From the NCBI GenBank assembly GCA_027574665.1, contig CM050664.1:15712774-15776773 (forward strand): a stretch of 64,000 bases of DNA, read 5' to 3'. The position numbers and the translations under genes are program-made. Below are positions 39,452 through 53,692 of this stretch, one piece after another (position 1 is the first letter of the stretch; every line of letters starts with the position of its first letter). The notes under the pieces are model-generated. The model was not told the origin of the DNA. It was given only the letters and a program-made list of their open reading frames with translations, and did not search any database. Origin of the DNA: Rhynochetos jubatus (Eukaryota; Chordata; Aves; Eurypygiformes; Rhynochetidae).

Positions 39452-40063
39452 ATCATAGAATCATGGAATGGTTCAGGTTGGAAGGGACCTTAAAGACCAT
39501 CCAGTCACACCCTCCACTAGACCAGGTTGCTCCAAGCCTCATCCAGCCTGGCCTTGGACACTGCCAGGGATGGGGCACCCACAGCTTCTCTGGGCAACCT
39601 GTCCCAGTGCTCCCCACCCTCTCCAGGAAGAACTTCATCCTGACGTCTAATCTAAATCTCCCTGCTTTCAATCTAAATCCATTACCCCTTGTCCTGTCAC
39701 TACAGGCCCTTGTAAAAAGCCACTCCCCCAGCTTTCTTGTAGCCCCCCAGGCACTGGAAGGTGCTATAAGGTCTCCCTGGAGCCTTCTCTGCTCCAGGCT
39801 GAACATCCCCAACTCTCTCAGCCTGTCCCCATGGCAGAGGGGCTCCAGCCCTCAGAGCATCTCCGTGGCCTCCTCTGTCCTTCTGATGCTGAGGGTTCCA
39901 CAGCTGGATGCAGCACTCCAGGTGGGGTCTCACAAGAGCAGAGCAGAGGGGCAGAATCCCCTCCCTCACCCTGCTGGCCACACTTCTCCTGATACAGCCG
40001 GCTTTCTGGGCTGCCAGCGCACACTGCTGGCTCATGTTCAGCTTCTTGTCCACCAAATAGACA
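39452..40063 (-). mobile_element. CR1 LINE, 5'-truncated tail (copy D)
   Basis: This is the longest copy, about 610 bases, in reverse orientation. It reaches upstream in ORF2 to codons resembling [16 protein letters not shown] and [13 protein letters not shown], which belong to the end of the CR1 reverse transcriptase protein. About 20 bases are missing from the 3' tail compared with copy C, after ATCCAGTC. It is in the sense direction of ADCY9 and is inactive. Confidence 0.93.
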
Positions 40064-42726
40064 AATATTAGCTGGATACTTCTACTGAATCAATCACTTC
40101 TTCCACACATGGGACAAGCAGAGGCTCCTCCATGTTTTAAAGGCCTTGGAATTCACTCTGGGGAGAGCTGCATACAAATGAAGAACATAGCAGCATCTTG
40201 GATATTACTGTTGCTGCCACAGTACGCTCTTTCCATTTCCAACACCCAGAAAGCTAAATTCCGTTTCAGGAAACAGCATGAATCGCCCCAAACGCTGGGC
40301 AGCATCAGAAAACTTTAGGCCATTAAAGAATCACTTCCTTCCTCCCAAATAAACGTCACTTAAAAATCCTCTCTCTGCTGGAGCTACCGTAACACTGCAG
40401 TAAGATAAATCATTCTGTCTTGCATTAAAGGACAAAAAAAACGACTGGAAAATACAGTTCATGCCAACTTCTCCTCTCTAAGTCTCGAGGCACAACACTG
40501 AGCTCCAACCAGGGGTGCAGGAACTGAATACCAAAGAAAAAGACACGGGTGAGCAACTGGGAAATCACCGTTAGGAGATTCTGCCCGCCAGGCGCAGGAG
40601 AGCAGAGCAGGCACCGGACTGCAGGACGAGAACCTGCCGAGGCGCTAACGTGGGCCTTCTCCCGTACAAACACTGCACCTACCCATCTCGGTGAAGAGAT
40701 TTCAAACGCTGCTGTGCTGGCCCTGCACTTCATCCTGGTTTTGAAACAACGATGCCCGGTAGCTCCACAGTCGTGCTCCCTCTTCTCATCCTCATGTCCA
40801 AATACAGATTTACCTTTTTAAGACCTTATCATTTCACAAATTATTGATACTGCCATACTAAAAAGGGAAAGAACAAGATCTCTCCTGTATTTCCCCTTAC
40901 GTCAACATGGGAGAAAAATCCTATAGGTAGAAACTGTGGGACTATGATGGGATATGAGAAAATATTCCCATCTCGGCACAAAAAGATTGCAGCCAGTATC
41001 CGAGTTACCAAGCAGCGCAGCCCATGTCCCATGCACCAGTAATACCAATTTTAACTACTCACTATTCGGTCTATTTAACTCAGCTACGGCAGCAAGCACC
41101 TGGATTTCTGGACAAAGCTCTAATACAGCATTCTGGGAATCACCATCAACAAAGCATTAGCACAGCTTCTGATCAATAAATGAGCTCATTACCCGACCTC
41201 TGCACGTACCAGCACTTTGCATTGCTCATTCTTCCATAGCTAGATTTGAGAAGTGATGTATGAGTGCTAGGGATTTAAAGCTGGTTTTAGGAGTCGCACA
41301 GTAGAATGTACAGTAGAAATCTCAGTTACAGCAAGCCAACGCTTCATCATCACATTTTCAGGATGTGTTTGGTAAGCTTCACATAAAAAAAAGCCTTACA
41401 TTAGCAATAGTTAAACTTCACAGAAAAGGAAACTGAAGTAAACTATTCCCGAAGCTTTATTAGAGCAAGCAGAAACACCCCAAAACACAAACACCAAGAC
41501 ACCTGACAACAGCTGTAACTGGAGTTTGGTTAGGAGTGACTTACCTCCTCTGGCAGATTATTGAATGGGCACAGCAGAAAAATAATATATTTAGCCAGTC
41601 AGAGGTCTAGACAATGTTTTTTCAGGAATGGGTTACAGAGCTGCAGATGGGGAGTTCACTCATTCAGAAACTAAAGGCAGGGACTCTAGACAGAGGTTTC
41701 AAACCGAGCTCTTGGCTCGCTCTTACCACAGCACCCATGTAACATGCATGTCACCCACAGTAGTTACTGAAGTACCCAGTGACTTTCCAGTTTGTGTACT
41801 GTGCCTGTGTGGTAGGTTTTTATCCCCTGACAAGGGAAAGACTAAATACTGGAGAGTGAAATTTCATCCTCCCTTTGTTACGGTTCAACTATATATTAGT
41901 ATAAAAATATCCAAATGGATATAAACCAAGACATTTATTTTAAGTGTTCCTGAAATAAAGGCACAGAAGGGAGTTTTCCTCAATTTACACGTCATGGCAA
42001 GGTCACATCACAAAAAAAAGCTAACTACACTCAAAAAATGAAACCCATTTCTTTATCCCACAAGGCTCTAACAGCCACTACCAACTTGAGCATAGGGATG
42101 GGATCCTTGCTAGGCTTGCTAGATTACGGCCCAACGCCGAATTCAAGCTGCCATCCCCTTCCTTCCTTGCTTCCGTAACGCACAGCCCTTCTGTCACGTG
42201 GAGCGGGACAGCCCATCTAGAGCAAGTTATCTGGCCTCGGCTGTGTGAGGGTGCACCTCGCCGGTCTCCACACCAGCTGAACGGCCCGGGTACCGCTTCT
42301 CGTCTGAGAAGTGCCTCCTTCTATAAATAAGGATCAAAGGATTAACGCTTTCCATCACCATCTCCTGTCGGCTACACTTCACTGGCTGATTTTCTGTAAG
42401 GCCGTCTGCTAGCAGTCTCTGCAGCAGGGCTGTCCTTTTACATATGGACCCAAAGGGCATTGAAAACTCTTACAAATACTCCCAGCCGTCCTCCTCCTGA
42501 TCCCAGAGTCTGTGTTCGTAGCTTTAACTCTTGTACTATGCTTGTTTTACACTGCGTCACCTCAATGCAGCCACGAGGACTTTCAGAACACCGTTTTGCT
42601 TTCATTATGTGCTACCTTTTACTGTGTGAAAGTCATCGACATCGGAAGTTGTCTTATTCAGATAAACTAGAGACACACTCAGTGTATACTAACCGCAGTT
42701 CCTGAACGGCCTATTAGGTATGTACC
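40064..42726. other. Intron 1 segment, no gene found
   Basis: Unique intronic sequence with only short open frames and no recognisable element. Confidence 0.7.
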
Positions 42727-43101
42727 CGCCAGACTGCTGCGTTACCGTAACACCCCGACTGAACGCACACCATCCACTTATTTCCACAAACAGATCATTC
42801 TGCTAACCAAAGCAACCGGCTCTTCCTCGAAACGAAATGACAAGAACCGTAAAGGTTTAACAGTGCCGTTTGGGTCAGGAGGATTTAGCGTTTAAAAAGC
42901 TGCAGCACGCACTGGACGGGGCATGGTCCCACTCCTGCGCTTACTAAGCGGCGCAAGAATTAACAAATCCTTTACTCCAAACGGGTTAGACAAATAACGC
43001 CCCGTCAGCACGACCTAACGCCGCAAAGCCGTCTCCGTTACAGCAGCACAACAGCTCACGCAAATTCATGACCCTATCGGCCGCACGCTTGCCTACGGCT
43101 G
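42727..43101. promoter_or_regulatory. Intronic CpG-rich patch (candidate regulatory element)
   Basis: I count about 29 CpGs in about 375 bases of only moderate GC content, so CpG is not depleted here as it is in most of the intron. This could mark an unmethylated enhancer. The inference rests on composition alone. Confidence 0.4.
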
Positions 43102-46100
43102 GTATCAGGCTCATACACATCAAATCCTAATCCAAGTCCCAAGATACACATGTAATGCACTTTATTCAAGCGTTTAGCAAATACCCTACTTCAAAGACGC
43201 ACGGGAAGGTGCGGAAGCCCAGCATTCAAACATCCTAACTTGGGGAAAAACAATCTTAATCTAAATCTTAAGGAAATTTCCAACTTTGTCACCTCCTGAA
43301 ATCTTGGAGAGAATTAAATGCTGAACAGATGTACTACATTTTAAATATAGCCACATCACGCACGCGGGTTTTTTATAACGCTTAGAAAGCACTGTGCCTG
43401 ATCAAAAATGTCTTCCGTATGCTCTGATTCACTCTCAGTACCCGACCACGGACACAAAATCATTACCAACCCCTGAGCAGCAAACCGCCATCACCAAACA
43501 GTCTGTCCCCGAGCAGGGGTAAGCAACAAAGCACAACAGCTGGGCCAGTGCTCCACCAGGGCTCAGACACCAGCACCTTCCTCTCGACAGCCCTGGCCAG
43601 CGCGTTTTAAAATCCCAGCAGCCTCTACCTCCTTTTTTCCATGCCCTGCATCAGACAAAGCAAGAGGCCGCGGGCTCAGTTACGGCGAGCACGCAGACCG
43701 TATTCCAACACCCCTCCACTACAGCAGCAACCACCCTCCTTCTCCAGAGCTGGTCCTCCCCGCGCAGCGCAGCAGGGCTGGGCTGATGCCCCGCCGTCCT
43801 GAAAGCCATCACGGCGACAAGTGCACTCCAGTAACCTCTCCTACATGTGGCTCCCACTTTCCATTACCAACAGGTAGGTTTTGTGACGCTCCCAACTAAA
43901 TACGGGTAGCTAAGCCATGCTTTTATTAAAAAATGCCGCCCATTTGATGACCCTCTAGTCATCCGTGCTGCATGGATTAAGCCCATTCTAAGCTGATTAA
44001 ACATGATCCAAGCACCTGATTATTCAGAAATAACGGACTGGAAAGACAACTGGGAGTATTTTCGCATAGGAAACATCCTAAGGATGCACATGTTTGCTGA
44101 AATGCTATATATGCACGTATGTATAAAAAGCAACTAACGGCAGCTTTATGTAACTACGATTTTTGGACTTATTTGTGGAAAACTATCGTCAAACGCCAAA
44201 TTAAAGTATCCAACACAGGTAAGAAAACGTGACTTCAGGAAAGCCTGGCAGCCTTTTGTTTACTTCTGTATCCACAGCAATTCCAGCAGCAGCAACATTT
44301 CATAACCTAAGACGTATATGTTATTTTAACATCCTCAGCAGAAAGACTCAGTTACCGATCATTATGGATTCCAGAACCTGGGGAGAGGCGTGGGGCGTGT
44401 GTTTCTCTTAAATGGTTTATTGGGATTATGAAACAACTATAATACATTTTCTCATCCTCACACGGTATTTTTAAGAATGCTCTCTGCTTCCAGATGATGC
44501 CACACTGCCAAGCAGCAAGTAAAACATGAAATATTATTCATAGTGCCTCATTAGTAACTTGTGTGTAGATATAAGATAGAACCTCTTTCATAACCCGTGT
44601 CTTAGTAGCGGGGTCAGTCCCAAACAGGGAATCAGACAGAGCAAAACAAGTAAAATCCTCTTGCTTTCCTACCCATTGTTAGCAAATCAGAACCAAGTTT
44701 TAAAGAGTGGAAATAGATGGGAAGGGTTACAAAAGTCTTGGATCAAAGCCTGATTATCTGTTGGTGTAAGTTCACCGTGGGCGTGTGCGACACCGCACAG
44801 TCTCCATCTTTCTTCCGGAGGCCTGTGGCCGTTTCTCCTCCTAGCGCAGCCCAAACGCAGACCTCCTAGAAACACGGACGGCTCTTCCTAAGCATCACGC
44901 TGTCTAAACAAAGGAAATTTGGAGCTAATCTTATACCTGGTCTCTTTGCATATAACGCCCTTGCAGGAACATTTCCTCATTACATCCTGTCTTTAACACC
45001 GGCCCCGTCCAGCCCTGAGCATTTCCAAAAGATTTATCTGTTGTGGTTTTGTCCAAGTCGGTCAGAGGTTAAAGACACTTGGTACCTTACAGCACAGACC
45101 TCACATGTCCATTAAACAAGAGCTAAGGAACGCAAGAATTTGACTCCAAGAACTACTGCAAACAGCTACGCAAAAGCTTACCAGGGAGGTCTTTTGGAAA
45201 TAGCACAGCTAGTGGAATATCCTGTAAAGAAAAAAAATTAACTTCTGTTCCGAATATTAGGCGTATGCATCGAAGTCGAACACCAAAGCTCCACATTTAA
45301 AAAAATAACAAGCACCCATTTCTGACTCAAATATCCTTGTTTACTAACGGAAAGAATTAAGCATCCAGCACCAGCAGCAGCAGCTTTCCTACGTTTCCTG
45401 TAGGCTCAATCAATATTTAATAGCATGTTTGATTTCAATTACAGACTTGGTTTTGCTTACTGCGCAGCTAAGCACAAAATCTCCACTACTTTGGCTCTTA
45501 AAGCATACGAATAATTGTTAATATTGTTATTGATTATCGATTAGCTTTGCTTTCTACATTCTCCTCCTCCTGTTCTTTTCAGGAGGGGAAAAAAGGGATT
45601 TTTTTTTTCTGTTAAGGCCTACAGATTAACAAGACTAGAAGGCAACCAAATCATTATAGAGAGCTGGATTTGGATGCTTTTTGGCTCTCCTTCCGTGTGG
45701 CCCCTCTCCTCCCCTTGCAATCGCTGGTTTAAGGATCCACACGGCCAGCAGAACCTTCCAGCCCACGGTGACATCCACACAGGTGAATCTGGGTTAACTT
45801 CAGCCACAGGGGGAAAAAAGAAGGATGCAAAAGGCAGGCAAATTGCTCTTTGACTAGTTGATATTCAAGATGTTACGCGCACAGCAAAAGACATTTTCCT
45901 TTGTTTGCATGTATGTGAAGCAGCAGACAGAGGAAAGGCCCATTAGCAAGCTAGTTCCTCTGCACTGTTCCAATTCTGGAGACTTTATAAGTAATGCTTT
46001 TATGACAGTAACGTGATTTCTAAATTTATCAGGTCAAGCTGAAGACAATGGCTTTAAAACGCACTAAGAGGAACAGCGAGTGCTGTCAGTGAAACAAGGA

Positions 46101-49100
46101 CTGGCGATGTAATCCTTATTTGCTAAGAATGCCCACATTAAGTTACTGTAGCAAATACAAATGCAGCAAGTTTTCAGGCAATGGGAGGAGGCTCAAGAAA
46201 CGTATCTAGAACATTTTGTTCCTTCACAAAGTAATTTCAGAGCCATGAAAAACAGCTATCCCTAAAGCCGTATCTCTAGTAGGCACACTGCTCTAAGTTA
46301 AAACATTTGGAGGAGAAAAAAAAATGAGAGCAAATACTCATTTACTGAAAACAATTTGGCTTGGAAGGGCTGTACAGATTGCTGGGACGGTCCAATACTG
46401 ACATGCCTAGCAAGGAAAGCCTGACCAGCCAGATCTCTCCTGGTGCCCAGGACAGCACCAGGGCCCCAACATGACGTTCGAGTGAAGAAAAAGCCGTAAC
46501 CCTACGGTACAATCTCCAGTCTCTATTTCTCTTCCAACTTCTATTTTCACAGATTAGTACTTAGGATCAACCTTCAAAACCCGCATGGCTTTGTTTTACA
46601 CCAAGTTCCAACGATCTCCTACCAGGCTATGAAACAGCCATCACCATAAGGCAAACTTACATAAGAGAACCTGTGAAAATGTGTTAATGAGCCTCTATTG
46701 ACTAGCTGGCTTCTTTGCAATAGCAACTCCCACTGGAAGATAAAAATTTGAAGGCTAGGAATTTTTTTTCTTTCTTTCTTTTCAAAGGACAGAAATGAGA
46801 TTGAAAATCATCTAAAAATAGCAGCAAATTTTCAAGTGTCAGCTGTAACGGGAAGAGGAATGGCTGTCTCTCCTTACAGAGCCAGGATGGATGGAGTGAG
46901 CTTGTGATTCAGGATCAAGACAGAGAGATAACTTACACACAAACTAGATGGTAAATATCATTTTAATTTACTCATTTTAGTAATATTCCAGGACAATCCA
47001 CAGCAACTTGAAATCCAAGGAAACTGAAGTTTGTTTTACAGTGGTGAATGTAAATTCTTACATACCTTGCCTGCCAGAAGGAAAAGTGAAGTACATATTG
47101 TGAAATGACTGCAAAAAGAGTTTTAAACAACTCATTCAGCTCATGCATCCTCCTCGTGACAGAAGAGGAGTGTAAATTATGTGTCTGTGACTTTGTTTTG
47201 TCTTTCCCATCAATCTCTTTCCACTAAAAGCCACAGTGTCAAGCCTTTTCTCTAAAGCAGTTCTCTTGCATTTAAGTAGTCCCTTGCCTACCTCAAGAAT
47301 TTTACTGATGTAAGGAAGAAGAGAGCTCAGATTTGTTATTTGTAGGGTACCTGTTTACACTGCAGCACCTGTATTTTGGGTAGCCAAAGAGAGAAACATA
47401 CATGAAAGACTCTGCAGACGATGATCATCGAATGCAGCAGAAGCCATGGCATCCCTCCAATGTGACAGGACCGGGATGCTCATCTTTCCCACGTTCTAGA
47501 ATAAAGCTCCACTCCTGCCATGGTCTCTTCAACTCTCAGAGGATGTAAATGTCTTCAGGTCTACTGAAACGCTTACTTCACTCAACGGTAAAGGGCTTAA
47601 ACGGGCAGAGCTGCAACACTTGACAGCCAGACTGTCAGTACCGTGTCGACTTAATTGTTAATTAGTGTCAGGACGCACGATGAATTCAAACTGGAGCCCA
47701 CACTTGAACAAAGTACGGGGTTAGAGTCAGCCTCCACCCCGTACAAAGTGGAGAATCTCACACAGACACCAACTATGCTTATAAAATTATGTTTCGCTGT
47801 GTGCAGTCGAATTAGCCCCTAAGGATGTTATCAAAATTCAAAGCCTCGAAAGCCAGCACCCCAGTTTCCCTTAAATAACAAAAACCAGCTTCAGTGCGAA
47901 TATTTTTTAGTTGAGATACATTTCTCTACTTGGTCTTGCGCAAATAAAACCAAGAGCAACTCAAGAAATCTTCCTCAAAACTTGGAGAAATTGTGACCTT
48001 CCTGCAGAGGTCACAGAACCTACGTGGCAGTAAAGCTGAGCAGGACCAATGCACAAATACAGCACTTCGCTTTCAGACAAAGCTATGTCACTGCACCACG
48101 TAAAACATTTGGGAAGCTCAGTAATCACTAGGTTTTCCCTTTGTTTACAGCTATGAAACACATCTTGAAGACTTGACAAGAACCACGTTGAGCAGTTATA
48201 TTCACTATTTACCCCCTTCTCCTTTTGCTATTACATGGTAAAATTACAGATCACGTCAAAACGTTAAATCAACGTAGAATTTACTTCTTCCTGGCAATAT
48301 GCCTTCATGCAAATTACCTCTGATTATAATTCTTTATCTGTCACCGAATACTTTTCATTTTTTAAACAGAGGAGTGAAGTCAATCTGTGTATGATATTTT
48401 ATTTTCTGTCTCACACTTGAAAATAAGATCATGAACCACTACGTCAATCACAACAGTTAATAGGTCAGATGATGTAAAACTGATAAACTAACTAGTCACT
48501 AAAAATTTCCTCTGTCAGCATGCAGATTTTTGTTTTGTGGGAAAGCAGAAATGCATACCCATGCTTAATTGATTACCACTTTAAAAAAGATTGACATTTG
48601 TTCTAGCATTGCCTGACCGTCAGATTGGTACCTGAACACATGAAATCCAGAATTACAGTGTCACTCACAAACGAGTTCAAATACGAAAAGCCAGCATTTA
48701 AAAGATCGACACTTATTGAACATGATGAAACTAGAGGCTGAACAGGAAGACCTGCACAGCAGCCGGCAAGACGCAAGACAAGCACCCTAAGCCCTGCACT
48801 CACCCCAAAACACTCACTCCTTAGAGGCTGAAGCTGCTCTTAACCAAGCTACAGAGGAAAGCTGAATCCGTGCAGAGCTCTCTGCAGAGATGTCCTGCTG
48901 GCACAAGAACAAGCCTTCTACATTTACACTAAGCCCAGCAGGCTGGGCTCAAAAAGCCAAGGAAAACGTTCATCTTGTCTTTCATCTACCTACGAACTTC
49001 CAGAAGCAGGTCTGTGCACAGGTCTGGTGAAAGACGGGGCAGGCAAGGAAGACTTTGCTGCCATCAGGGCATAATCATGGTCGGCCGCAGAGGGAAGGAA

Positions 49101-52100
49101 GGGAAATAAAACTCAATGACTTCTCTCTTCATAACCTTATCTGAGACTTTTGCCTTTCAGGAACACCCGCACTCTGTTCCCTGTAACCCAAACCTGGAGA
49201 AGCAGTGGAAGGCTGGATTCCGTGGTCTGCCAAGGGAAAAGCATCCCATCGGTTGCAGGTTGCCGCCACGAGAAGAGCTAGGCTATTCAGGGAGAAATAA
49301 TAGCCCCAAACTGCATTAGAAGGTTTGAGCATCAAGAAAACCTGTGAGTCTGTAACTGATGTGCTGCATTAAAAGGATGGTTTAGAGTAACACAGAGAAA
49401 AGAAACGGGGAGAACAGTGAAAGACAACGCAGTAAGCGTCGGATCCTTGACAGGCTTTATCAGGAACCAGTTACCACAGGTGACCTGGTGGATTTTCAGG
49501 CAGCAAGCGCCGTGGAAGCTGACCTTCCCTCTAAAGCCATCAGCGCCTCGCTTCGGTTAGCCAGGTGACACACCGCACCAGATCCCTCACCTTTCTTCCA
49601 CAATGAAGCGAACGACAGAGGGAAAAGCGTGCGTGTACCTTCAAGGGCTGCGAACAGCAATTCAGCGATAAAGCCATTCCTTGAGGCTAACGGAACGAGG
49701 AGGTGTCTTGCTGCAGAAAGTTCGGGAATTATTTTAACAGGAACTTCACTAACAATGTTATTAGAGTATCAGCAAACATGCAGATTACCTAAATGAAATC
49801 AAGGTTCTGCCACGCTGTGCTCTATAAACACAGAGAACGCATTCTTGCCCCAACATGCTTACGTATTTTGAGCACTGAAAAACAGATGCCAGTGACCCTG
49901 GTATTTCTGGAAGGGTTGCTGGCTGGCTGGCAAACAGCAATATTGTGACCTCCTAAGTAACAAGAAAGAGAAATGCAAACAACCCAGAAGAACAGAGCAA
50001 AACAAAAATATTTCCATAAGCAGAACTTTTTATATCCCGAGATCTCCGACTCCAGAGTTCAGAGGGGACACATTAACGTGTGTTACGTGACTCGCAGTAT
50101 CTCACAGTCTGCAAGAAATTTATTTGCTAGGAAGCTTAGCAGAAAACAGAAAAAGTGAATTGTCTCAAACCCTATGGCAAAACTATTACGGAAGATACAA
50201 CTGAACTGATGTCCAGGGTTCATCCGTGGGCCCCAAAAAAAATCACTGCATGTTGCTCCCCTGCCTTCCCCTCACGTCCAAGGGGATCGTGTGCTGTGAA
50301 AACAGACAGCCTAAGCCATCTCAAACCAAACGGTGGTCAGAAGCAGGCAAAACCACTGTAAGGTCATCAACGGCTCTTTGTTGGTTTGTTTTAAACACCA
50401 CCTACTTGATTCGGAAGTCAGAAACACAAGGGAATGTAGCAGGACCCCACTTCTTGCAATAAGGAGCCAAGGAAGCATCAAAGGAGGAAGAAAAGATATT
50501 TCCATCCTGAAAAATTTCAATGAACCACAAAACAGCACGAGGAAAGAAAAATTTAGTTTTGCCTCATCTCTTCCAATAAAACAAGGAGCAGCACTAGGAT
50601 AACCCCGGGTACGTACGTCTACATTAGTATTTCAAACGGAACAGGGAGCGCAGTTCTGATACAGCTTGCCCAATTCACTCCCACGTGTCCCACCTTGGTG
50701 TGTGTGTGGAGTTGTGCCCGGATTCCTTCTGGGTGAACTGAACCAAAAGGCTTTCCCAGGAGCACACCTGAAGTGCTCCAACCAGAGGTACTTCTCTTCA
50801 AAGACCCAGAACTAATCTTAGGTAGAAGTCCCAAAACCTGGATAACGTGGACACCGAGTCCTCGGCCCGTCCCATTCTGCTCTATAAAGAGTTGACCTGA
50901 TCGCGTTGACTTAGCCCCAGAAAGATAGCCACGACTACTGTGCAGCTCAGACAATTAAGAGATACTACACTCGACATACAGCACAAAAAGTAGGGAGTCA
51001 CTAAGATACCAAAGGTTGAAAGGAAGCTGAGAAGTAAAGTACGGGCAGGGAAACAAAGCTTAGGTCTGTTATCTCTGCAGGCCTTTCATACTTGAAAGGA
51101 GTACGACGTATGACTTAATGAAACAGCCGCAACAAACTTCCTCTTCTCTATCGCCACTATCAACGAATTCTCAGGGAAAACAGCAAAGCAATGCTTCCTA
51201 ACCGCACCTCCGTTCACAAAACTGAGCAGGTACCTGGCAGAGGGCAATTAATTAAGAGGTGAAATCTCAGTTTACTAAATCTCAGAGCTGCTCCTTAGCA
51301 AAACCGTCCCCTGCAGCAGGCTCTAGATGCCAGCCTGTGGCACTGCTGTTAGACTGCTTTTATCATCACCTTTTTTTTTTTGTCCTGATGCCATTTACCT
51401 ATCAGCAGTGTAATCCGACTGCAGAGCAAGGTACCGAGGAAGCGGGGAAAAAACGGGCAACGCCGCAGCACGCACCACATGCCACTGAGGGTCTGGGCAT
51501 GGGAGGGGAAGGGGCTACACGTGTCACAGACCTGCGGATAAAGGTGGCCATGGCAGAGGTCTGCTTGGTTTAAAAGCACACATGGACTCTCATTTCTACA
51601 ACTACGTGAGACATGGATAAGAAACGCCAGCTAATTACAGTTCCACAACTAAACGCAGAAGGGAAGGGGGAAAAAACCCCATATTCCTCAAGTAATTCTT
51701 ATCAAAGCTCCAGTTGCTTTCATAGCTAGGTTTCAACGTAAGGAGACCATTAAAATGTCAATCCACAAAGCACACTTCATCTTACCTAGACTGCGTTTCG
51801 GTTTGCCCATCCACAGTGCCCCGGCTAAAGCAGGACCGGGGAAAGGCATTCAAAGCTGCACAATCCGAACCACCCAGACCCAGCAGGCTGCGTACGCCCT
51901 CTCGCAATAAACACGACCAAGGGCAGAAGTCTGAGAAAGGCCATGGAAAGCACGCTCCTGGCATGGGGTATAATCGCTCTACACAGTGCTCTTGTGATCG
52001 CTCTGAAAACATAAACAAATAAACCCAGTACCATCGGTCTCCGCAAGTAAGCTGATGTCACTTTGTGATCCATAGCGAGCACAGCCATGAATTTAGCAAA

Positions 52101-53686
52101 AAGACTTAATTCCATTTGTTGCTACAACTCTCTGCAGCCGGAAGAGGGAAATTAAGAATTTAAACACCGTGGCGTTGCTCATCTACAACCTATTAAGCTT
52201 ATTTTCACCGGAACAGCAAGATTCAGCTTAGAGTGAGGGAGATACGATGCCTGATCCTTTTTTTCTTGAAAGCACGCTTCCACCGAAATACATCAGTGTC
52301 AACAGTTTTCAAAGAAATCAACTGGATTTGTATTTTTAGAAGCTAAACAGAAAGCCGAAGCCCAGGGACACACATCTGCTTCAGCCCTATGGCTTGCAGC
52401 CACCAATGTCACTGTCGATACTTTTCCTCCCCCAAGCCCCTCGTTTCAGCCCTGTTGCCATACGCAGGCGGACAGCTAGCTCACCAAAAATAAGTATTTG
52501 TGTCACATCAAAATAAAGCACCTGCCACAGGCGAGCGGCCTGCCACTGTTTTGCAATCCTCTCCCCCCCTCCCCCCCCCCCCCGTCCTTACTCACTGACC
52601 TTCCTACAACCATCCTGGCCTTGTTTCCTATTTGTTGCAAGGAATCTCCCTCCTTCCTCCATCCTGACGCTGTCCTGTCACTCCTTCGGTTTCTTCCACT
52701 CCGTTTTCAACACCTTCTTGTAACAATGGGCACATTTATGAACAGAATGAATAAACTCACATACCATAAAAGGGGTCTGCAACATATTCCACTCCCGCTT
52801 TCATTCGTCTGCTTCCCACCTTGAGCTACGAGCACCGCGGGCAACCCTACCGCCGCGAGACAAAGGCGCAGCACCGGAGAACCAGCTTTCCCTAAAGACA
52901 CGATTCAACCCGCAGCACGTACAGCCCTCCCGCACGCGCTTCCGAGTGCTGCTAGAAAGCAGACAAGGGTTGAGTTTCAAAATGAATACTCTCTAGAAAA
53001 ATGAAAATCGGACCCTCAGCCAAGCCATAAAGGGAACCGAAGGATCCCTCATTTTCTTTTCCGCATGAGAAATTTGCAGTTTCATCCCCAAATCCTTAGC
53101 GCTGCAGAAACGAGAGCCTCTGCCAGCTCACTCAACCACCTGAGTAACTTTTTCCAGCCTAACTCCGAACTGTAACAACTTGCTCTATCAAACTGCCAAA
53201 TCTACAGTGCTCGTTTCTTTCTGTGAATCCAGCTGTCACTTTTCCCAAATGCCTTCGCAGTCCCAACTCTCCCAATGCCAAAAAACCCCCCACTTTTCAC
53301 AGATACACATAATTTTGCAAAACACATATGCTCTATGTATGGCACATGAAGTCAATTACCGAGTTTACTTACTGAATTAAAGGATGACACACAAAACAAA
53401 AACCTCTTGCAGACAGCAAACACGTTAACCTTCTCCTCCCTACGCCGCGATGCTCTCGCACGGAGCGCTAAGGAGCTCTGAAGTCCACGCGCATTCTGAG
53501 TACCCCAGAAGGTCCTTCACGCTTCTCTCTTACTCTGCAATTCCCGGGGTGTTTCTGATCACCAGCCCGCAGAGTTACGCGTGAAACGCGTTCCATTTGC
53601 AAGTCGGCCAGCAGGAAACACGCGCTAGGGAAAAATATATTCCTTCGTAAAAGAGGGAAAAACCAAAGTAAGCACAAACCAGAAGC
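43102..53686. other. Intron 1 segment nearest exon 1, no gene found
   Basis: This has long stretches with almost no open frame above 60 codons (for example 45810-47960), AT-leaning with scattered T- or A-rich runs. The last kilobases toward exon 1 are slightly richer in CpG. No alternative exon could be supported. Confidence 0.7.
52562..52583 (+). repeat. C-rich run ending in 13 C
   Basis: TCCCCCCCT is followed by 13 C at 52571-52583, so the ADCY9 transcript carries a G-rich stretch about 1.1 kb into intron 1. Confidence 0.9.
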
Positions 53687-53692
53687 ACGTAC
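53687..53692 (-). other. ADCY9: 5' splice site of intron 1
   Basis: GTACGT follows AAAAG on the minus strand. The reading frame from exon 1 continues only 21 more codons before a stop at 53625, and that extension resembles nothing in adenylate cyclases, so coding ends here. Confidence 0.93.

Larger units (their letters stand above)
9169..53692 (-). other. ADCY9: ADCY9 intron 1 (44,524 bases)
   Basis: This interval lies between the two matched splice sites. It holds three CR1 tails, a tandem duplication, homopolymer runs and two CpG-rich patches, listed separately. Open frames inside it are short (159 codons at most), start at arbitrary positions and resemble no protein I recognise apart from CR1. 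A long first intron carrying enhancers is typical of vertebrate signalling genes. Confidence 0.93.

Noticed and set aside
39463-40071. 202-codon plus-strand frame as a novel gene
   Set aside because: It is the antisense reading of CR1 copy D; the same frame pattern appears in copy C.
53625-53692. In-frame extension of exon 1 past the donor, 21 codons to a stop, as a truncated cyclase isoform
   Set aside because: The extension does not resemble ADCY9, a good donor ends the exon, and I saw no AATAAA or ATTAAA on the minus strand in the next roughly 600 bases.
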